From: Halovenus salina
GTDB taxonomy: Archaea > Halobacteriota > Halobacteria > Halobacteriales > Haloarculaceae
Assembly (NCBI RefSeq): GCF_026410925.1
Contig: NZ_CP112972.1
Coordinates: 2,480,001-2,544,000 of the forward strand
Length of the DNA: 64,000 nt
Reading direction: 5' to 3'
Part shown: piece after piece, positions 59,859-64,000 of the stretch
Layout: every line of letters begins with the position of its first letter
Position numbering within the stretch: position 1 is the first letter of the stretch
Program-made: the position numbers and the translations under genes
Notes under the pieces: generated by a model
What the model was told of the DNA's origin: nothing
Databases searched by the model: none
Seen by the model: only the letters and a program-made list of their open reading frames with translations

Positions 59859-60476
59859 ATGGCCGCTGTCGCCGACGAGGAAGGGTTCCCGATAATCGGG
59901 CCAGATGCTGGCGGGCTGCTCCGAACACTGGCGGCGACGACCCGGGCCGAGCGGATCTTCGAGTTTGGCTCTGGCTTCGGGTATTCTGCCTACTGGTCTC
60001 TCCAGGGAATGGTCGACGGAGGCGAGATTGTTCTGACAGAGTTCGACGAGGACGAACTCTCCATGGCTGAAGACTTTTTCGAGCGAGCTGGCTTGACCGA
60101 GCGCGCCCACTTCGAATACGGCGACGCGATGGAAACCGTCGAGGAGTACGACGGGCCCTTCGATGTGGTGCTGGTCGACCACCAGAAAGAGCGGTATTCT
60201 GACGCCTTCGAGGCAATTCGAGCGGACCTTCCCGTCGGGGCAGTCGTCGTCGCGGACAATATGATGCGCGGGCCGATGGAGCTATATGACCTGCTCGCGT
60301 ATTTCGAGTCTGGCGACCCGCTCCCCGACGACAGCGCGACACGAGGGGTCGCCGATTACATCGAGACAGTACGGGCCGCCGAAGGGTTTCAGACGACACT
60401 GGTTCCTGTGGGGAGCGGGCTGGCACTCACGACACGGGTTGACGGCAATACTCTGACCTCGGCGCACAGATCGTGA
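59859..60476 (+). CDS. SAM-dependent O-methyltransferase (caffeoyl-CoA type)
   Basis: 205 residues from ATG 59859: MAAVADEEGFPIIGPDAGGLLRTLAATTRAERIFEFGSGFGYSAYWSLQGM holds the SAM-binding EFGSGFGYS motif. Other conserved parts are LTEFDEDELSMAEDFFERAG, DVVLVDHQKERYSDAFEAIRADLPVGAVVVADNM and GVADYIETVRAAEGF. It resembles class I O-methyltransferases that methylate catechol-type hydroxyls using Mg2+ or similar. The in-frame sequence just upstream is also family-like, so the real N-terminus is probably longer (see the 59633-59858 entry). Substrate unknown. Confidence 0.88.
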   Translation: MAAVADEEGFPIIGPDAGGLLRTLAATTRAERIFEFGSGFGYSAYWSLQGMVDGGEIVLTEFDEDELSMAEDFFERAGLTERAHFEYGDAMETVEEYDGPFDVVLVDHQKERYSDAFEAIRADLPVGAVVVADNMMRGPMELYDLLAYFESGDPLPDDSATRGVADYIETVRAAEGFQTTLVPVGSGLALTTRVDGNTLTSAHRS

Positions 60477-60692
60477 CTGCTTTTCCAAAAGTAACATATT
60501 TGGGTAGTATTATTTTATAATAGCTGCAATACTTTCCCAGTATCTAAAATAAACTTTGAAAAATTATCCTTCCATTGTTTTTACTGATAATGTCACAGGC
60601 AACTTTAAGTTCAATATTCTCTGTATCGCTAAACGGGGCTGCCGGGGCCAGTCCATCGTCTGTCGCTCCGAGTGGTCTTTGATAACCCAAGT
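60477..60692 (+). promoter_or_regulatory. AT-rich upstream region of the Htr gene
   Basis: About 215 bp of low-GC DNA with several AT runs (ATATTTGGG, ATTATTTTATAATAG near 60508-60522, AAAATAAACTTTGAAAAATTAT near 60547-60568). Several TATA candidates are present and the exact transcription start is unclear. Confidence 0.5.
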
Positions 60693-63089
60693 ATGTCATT
60701 GGAAAATAAACTCCCAGACGTCATACGGAAAAGCTATATTCGCAAGTTTGCGCTGTCTGCGTTGCTCGTGCTGGTTGTTGTTGCTGGTATCGGGTTCTTC
60801 ACACAGGCGGAGGCATCCGCGGAAATAACGGAACAACAAGAACAGTCGCTGCTGGGCAGTACACAACTCGAAAGCGACAGTCTCCGACAGTGGATTGATA
60901 CCCAACGCCAGTCTGTCAAGTCGTTGTCTGACCACAGGGGCTTGGTCTCTGAGGAAGCAGGCGAGGCTAGAACAACGCTGAATGAGGAGCTCGAAGCACA
61001 GCCACCCGAGGTAGTCGCACTCCACTATCTCAACTACGAAACGGGGGAGATTACCGCAAGTACACAGACTGAGCGGGAAGGCAACCAGATCACCGAGACG
61101 GATATCGTGTGGCCACAGGAACAGCCGTTCAGTGAACTCGCACTCGGCGACGCTCAGACGGTCATTCAGTCCTGGGTATACACCTCTGCATCGGGAAGTA
61201 CGTCAATAGCGATGCTTTCGCCGGTGCCAGAGAGTGACCACGCTGTCGTGATGGTTCTCGAAACCGCAGAGCGCTCCGAACAGTTCCGAAGCTCTATCGA
61301 GGGGACGACGACTTCTGTTATCGGTTCCACGACCGGAGACCTGCTGTTTGATGAGGACGAAGAAGCACTACTCACAGGCTACGACCGCGGGGGAGCGGCA
61401 GATATCATCTCTGCAATCGAGGCGAACGAGCAGGGAACACTGATGACTGACGGCGACCTTGTTGCGTTCGCCCCGGTTGGTGGAGAATCCAACTGGGTCA
61501 CAATCAAACGGGTCCCAAAATCGACCGCACTGAACGCCAAACAGCAAGTTCAGACCGATATACTCATTCTGGTCGGAGCCGCCCTGCTGGGGTTGTTGGC
61601 CCTGGGCGTGATGATTGGCCGAGGCCCAGTTCGGTCGCTCAAGGAGCTATCTGACCAGGCAACTGCCGTGGCAAACGGTGAGATAGATAATTCCGTGGCC
61701 GATGAGGGGCACATCGACGAGCTCGGGCAAGCCAGGGCAGGGTTCCGAGATATCACTGCCTACCTCGGCACGGTCGCCGACCAGGCTGATGCACTTGCCG
61801 AACAGCGGTTCGACGCTGAGGTACTCGACGAGGATGTTCCTGGTCGTCTCGGCGAGTCACTTGAGGACATGCAGGCTGACATCCAGCAGTTCATCACCGA
61901 TGTCGAAGACGCTCGCGACGAGGCAGAACGTTCTCGTGAAAAGGCAGAGCAACTGGTCGAGACTCTCGAAACCCAGGCTAGTGAGTTCGGGGCTGTCGTT
62001 GAGCGCGCCGCCGACGGTGACCTCACTGCGCGGCTGGATACGGATATCGATAACGAGGCAATGACCGAGATTGCAACAGGCCTCAACCGGATGTTGGCCG
62101 ACATCGAAACGACAATGCGGGATATACAGGGTTTCTCCCACGAAGTCGCGGCCGCAAGCGAGGAGGCAAGCGCAAGCGCACAGGAAGCCAAGCGCGCAAG
62201 CGAAGATATAAGCGAAAGCGTTCAGGAGATAGCGAGCGGCACCGACGATCAGCGTGAACAGCTCGAACAGATATCGAGCGAGATGAATAACCTATCAGCC
62301 ACTATCGAGGAAGTTGCGTCGACGGCACAGACTGTCGCTACCACGTCACAGGAGGCCGAAGAGCTGGCAACGAGCGGCGAGCATACCGCACAGGAGGCCA
62401 TCGGACAGATGGACGAGGTTCAACAAACGATGGCCGACACAGTCGAGAACGTCGAAGCACTTGACGACCTGATGGCCGAAATCGACGAGATTGTCGACCT
62501 GATCGCCGACATTGCCGAGCAGACGAACATGCTCGCACTGAATGCCAATATCGAGGCCGCTCGGGCGGGTGACGGCTCTGGCAGCGGCGACGGGTTCGCC
62601 GTCGTCGCAGACGAGGTCAAGCAACTCGCCGGCGAAACACAGGAGTCTGCCGAAGACGTTGCACAACTAGTCGCGCAAGTCCAAGACCAGACGAACATCA
62701 CAGTCGAAGAGATACAGACCGCAGAACAGCAGGTCCGTGAGACCAGCGACACGGTCGCGGAGACAGTCGAAGCCTTCAGCAACGTTGTTTCAAACATCGA
62801 GACGACAAACGATGGCGTCCAAGAAATCAGTGAGGCGATGGACGACCAGGCCGCAAGCTCCGAAGAAGTTGTTGCGATGGCCGACGAAGTCGCAGAAATC
62901 AGTCAGTCAACGGCCGCTGAGTCTGAGACTGTGTCGGCAAACGCTGAGGAACAGGCGTCCTCGATGACAGAAGTCACCGCAAACGTCCAATCACTCGCCG
63001 AACAGGCTGAGAACCTCCAACTACAGCTTGAGAGCTTCGACGTTGGTGAGCGTTCGACACAGCAAGAAGCGGCATACGGCGACGACTGA
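60693..63089 (+). CDS. Haloarchaeal methyl-accepting transducer (Htr)
   Basis: 798 residues from ATG 60693. TM1 about 18-40 ([22 protein letters not shown]), an extracellular domain of about 245 residues, TM2 about 289-308 ([20 protein letters not shown]), HAMP ([23 protein letters not shown]...), a second HAMP-like unit, and a long coiled-coil signalling domain. The tip is [57 protein letters not shown]. It senses an outside ligand or partner and controls CheA. No rhodopsin or binding-protein gene lies next to it. Confidence 0.95.
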   Translation: MSLENKLPDVIRKSYIRKFALSALLVLVVVAGIGFFTQAEASAEITEQQEQSLLGSTQLESDSLRQWIDTQRQSVKSLSDHRGLVSEEAGEARTTLNEELEAQPPEVVALHYLNYETGEITASTQTEREGNQITETDIVWPQEQPFSELALGDAQTVIQSWVYTSASGSTSIAMLSPVPESDHAVVMVLETAERSEQFRSSIEGTTTSVIGSTTGDLLFDEDEEALLTGYDRGGAADIISAIEANEQGTLMTDGDLVAFAPVGGESNWVTIKRVPKSTALNAKQQVQTDILILVGAALLGLLALGVMIGRGPVRSLKELSDQATAVANGEIDNSVADEGHIDELGQARAGFRDITAYLGTVADQADALAEQRFDAEVLDEDVPGRLGESLEDMQADIQQFITDVEDARDEAERSREKAEQLVETLETQASEFGAVVERAADGDLTARLDTDIDNEAMTEIATGLNRMLADIETTMRDIQGFSHEVAAASEEASASAQEAKRASEDISESVQEIASGTDDQREQLEQISSEMNNLSATIEEVASTAQTVATTSQEAEELATSGEHTAQEAIGQMDEVQQTMADTVENVEALDDLMAEIDEIVDLIADIAEQTNMLALNANIEAARAGDGSGSGDGFAVVADEVKQLAGETQESAEDVAQLVAQVQDQTNITVEEIQTAEQQVRETSDTVAETVEAFSNVVSNIETTNDGVQEISEAMDDQAASSEEVVAMADEVAEISQSTAAESETVSANAEEQASSMTEVTANVQSLAEQAENLQLQLESFDVGERSTQQEAAYGDD

Positions 63090-63196
63090 CGACAGCGAAC
63101 GCTGTCGACAGCTCGTCGTGGCTACGTATCACGAAGCGGCAAATGTCTATCTTTCGCGGGGTAATACTTATCGACCTGCCGCGAGACGACAGATGT

Positions 63197-63718
63197 ATGA
63201 CGGAATCAGCTGACTCTGAGACGGTTTCGGTCGAGCTTGATACGGAACTGCTGGCAGATATCGAAACGCGCTACGAGGATCTTGGATACGCTAGCCTCAG
63301 CGCCTTTTTCGAGCAGGCGGCAGCCGACGCCGTCAGACATCCAGCGTTCGACCGCGGCGACCTGCGGGCGATGCTGACCAGCGAGGTCGACATTCAGGCC
63401 GGACGCCTGTCGACCAGTACGGAAATTGCTGAGGATATTGGCGTCGAGGAGCCAGCCGACAACAACGCCTGGGATTGGCTGCTCACCGAGACGGCGGCGG
63501 CCGACCTCGACCGGCGTGACGACTACGCGAAAGAGCGTATCGTGACGACGCTCAACGACCTCGTCAGCGGCGAGTGGCGCAACCCAACAGAGGACCTGGA
63601 GTCGCTCGCTGAAGCCCCACACGACAAGCTACTCATCGGGCCCTTCCGCCTGGGCTGTCGTGTCGACGCTGACGAGCAGGTGTTGTACGTCCTCCGAATC
63701 CGGATGCGGGGCGAGTGA
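63197..63718 (+). CDS. Ribbon-helix-helix protein fused to a RelE/ParE-like C-terminus
   Basis: 173 residues from ATG 63197; an upstream ATG at 63143 is less likely. Residues 8-50 form an RHH DNA-binding unit (ETVSVELDTELLADIETRYEDLGYASLSAFFEQAAADAV). The last 60 residues look like a RelE/ParE-type toxin core (DDYAKERIVTTLNDLVSGEWRNPTEDLESLAEAPHDKLLIGPFRLGCRVDADEQVLYVLRIRMRGE). Normally antitoxin and toxin are separate genes. The catalytic residues of RelE toxins cannot be identified with confidence. Confidence 0.7.
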   Translation: MTESADSETVSVELDTELLADIETRYEDLGYASLSAFFEQAAADAVRHPAFDRGDLRAMLTSEVDIQAGRLSTSTEIAEDIGVEEPADNNAWDWLLTETAAADLDRRDDYAKERIVTTLNDLVSGEWRNPTEDLESLAEAPHDKLLIGPFRLGCRVDADEQVLYVLRIRMRGE

Positions 63719-63746
63719 GGCGGGCTATAGTACTCCGTCGGCGGAC

Positions 63747-64000
63747 TCACTCCGTCAGGGTGTCGGATGACTCCGGAGCTGGCGTCTGTGAGTTGTCGGT
63801 GTACGGGAGTGTGGCTGCGAGTCGGTTGGCGACCTCGGGGCTGACAGCGCCGGCCATCTCCATTGCTTCCCGCTCGTAATCCTCCAGGTCGAGGATACTT
63901 CGAAAAAACCACGAGAGGATGACGTACCGGTCGTGATACGACTCGGCAACCTCCTCGCCTTTTCCCGTGAGTGTCACTCCTTGGTAGGGCTCGTAGCTGA
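63747..64000 (-). CDS. DtxR/MntR-type metal-dependent regulator, C-terminal part (cut by window edge)
   Basis: The visible 84 residues read YEPYQGVTLTGKGEEVAESYHDRYVILSWFFRSILDLEDYEREAMEMAGAVSPEVANRLAATLPY. The YxxYxGVxLTxKG segment marks the junction of the HTH and dimerisation/metal domain in the DtxR family. These repressors bind DNA when loaded with Fe(II) or Mn(II). The start and HTH lie outside the window. The gene is convergent with the RHH/RelE-like gene (28 bp). Confidence 0.88.
   Translation of the reverse strand, partial: SYEPYQGVTLTGKGEEVAESYHDRYVILSWFFRSILDLEDYEREAMEMAGAVSPEVANRLAATLPYTDNSQTPAPESSDTLTE

Overview
The window is a haloarchaeal (class Halobacteria) chromosomal segment. 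Most of it is GC-rich, its proteins are very acidic, many transcripts look leaderless (TATA-like box about 25 bp before the start codon), secreted proteins carry Tat lipoprotein signals, and it encodes a bacteriorhodopsin, a haloarchaeal transducer, RfcL, TruD and a CTP-dependent riboflavin kinase. The genus cannot be fixed from the sequence alone.

Layout. 0-4 kb: start of a branched-chain aminotransferase, UspA, CheC, a metallo-hydrolase, an ATP-grasp enzyme. 4.1-9.3 kb: efflux block (MFS, TetR, two tandem MATE pumps), with two tiny upstream ORFs before the MFS gene and a perfect palindrome on the TetR start codon. 9.4-16.3 kb: dUTPase-like protein, thiolase, PAS/GAF histidine kinase, then an acyl-CoA cluster (SDR, SCP2-type thiolase, and a fusion of an HMG-CoA-synthase-like domain that lacks its catalytic residues with a zinc-ribbon/OB domain). 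16.4-27 kb: housekeeping genes (KH protein, DUF2103, TruD, SCO, RfcL, antiporter). 27-33 kb: M32 carboxypeptidase, tRNA-Pro(CGG) followed by two partial copies of its own 3' half, SRPBCC protein, photolyase, cytidine-deaminase-fold enzyme. 33.4-42 kb: carotenoid cleavage oxygenase, site-2 protease, bacteriorhodopsin, then a four-gene overlapping operon (acidic repeat protein, ApbE flavinyltransferase, thrombospondin type-3 protein, two-His-pair membrane protein) and a wHTH regulator pair.

42.07-54.03 kb is an integrated element of about 11.9 kb in tRNA-Val(CAC), bounded by a 45-bp direct repeat. It holds a tyrosine integrase at the left end, an ISH3-like insertion sequence, small DNA-binding proteins, an archaeo-eukaryotic-type primase, a duplicated regulatory module, a low-GC lipoprotein cargo block and a broken second integrase. 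To its right, 54-64 kb is again host chromosome: cobalamin adenosyltransferase, wHTH/zinc-ribbon regulator, MFS, DUF502, the riboflavin regulator/kinase with ribB, an O-methyltransferase, an Htr chemotaxis transducer, a ribbon-helix-helix/RelE-like fusion and a DtxR-type regulator cut by the window end.

Most interesting points: the ApbE-centred redox operon beside bacteriorhodopsin; the HMGCS-like/SCP2-thiolase/SDR cluster with altered active sites; the tRNA-Pro tail array; and the element with its duplicated module and foreign-looking cargo. Functional links are inference from sequence and gene order; no database search was run.
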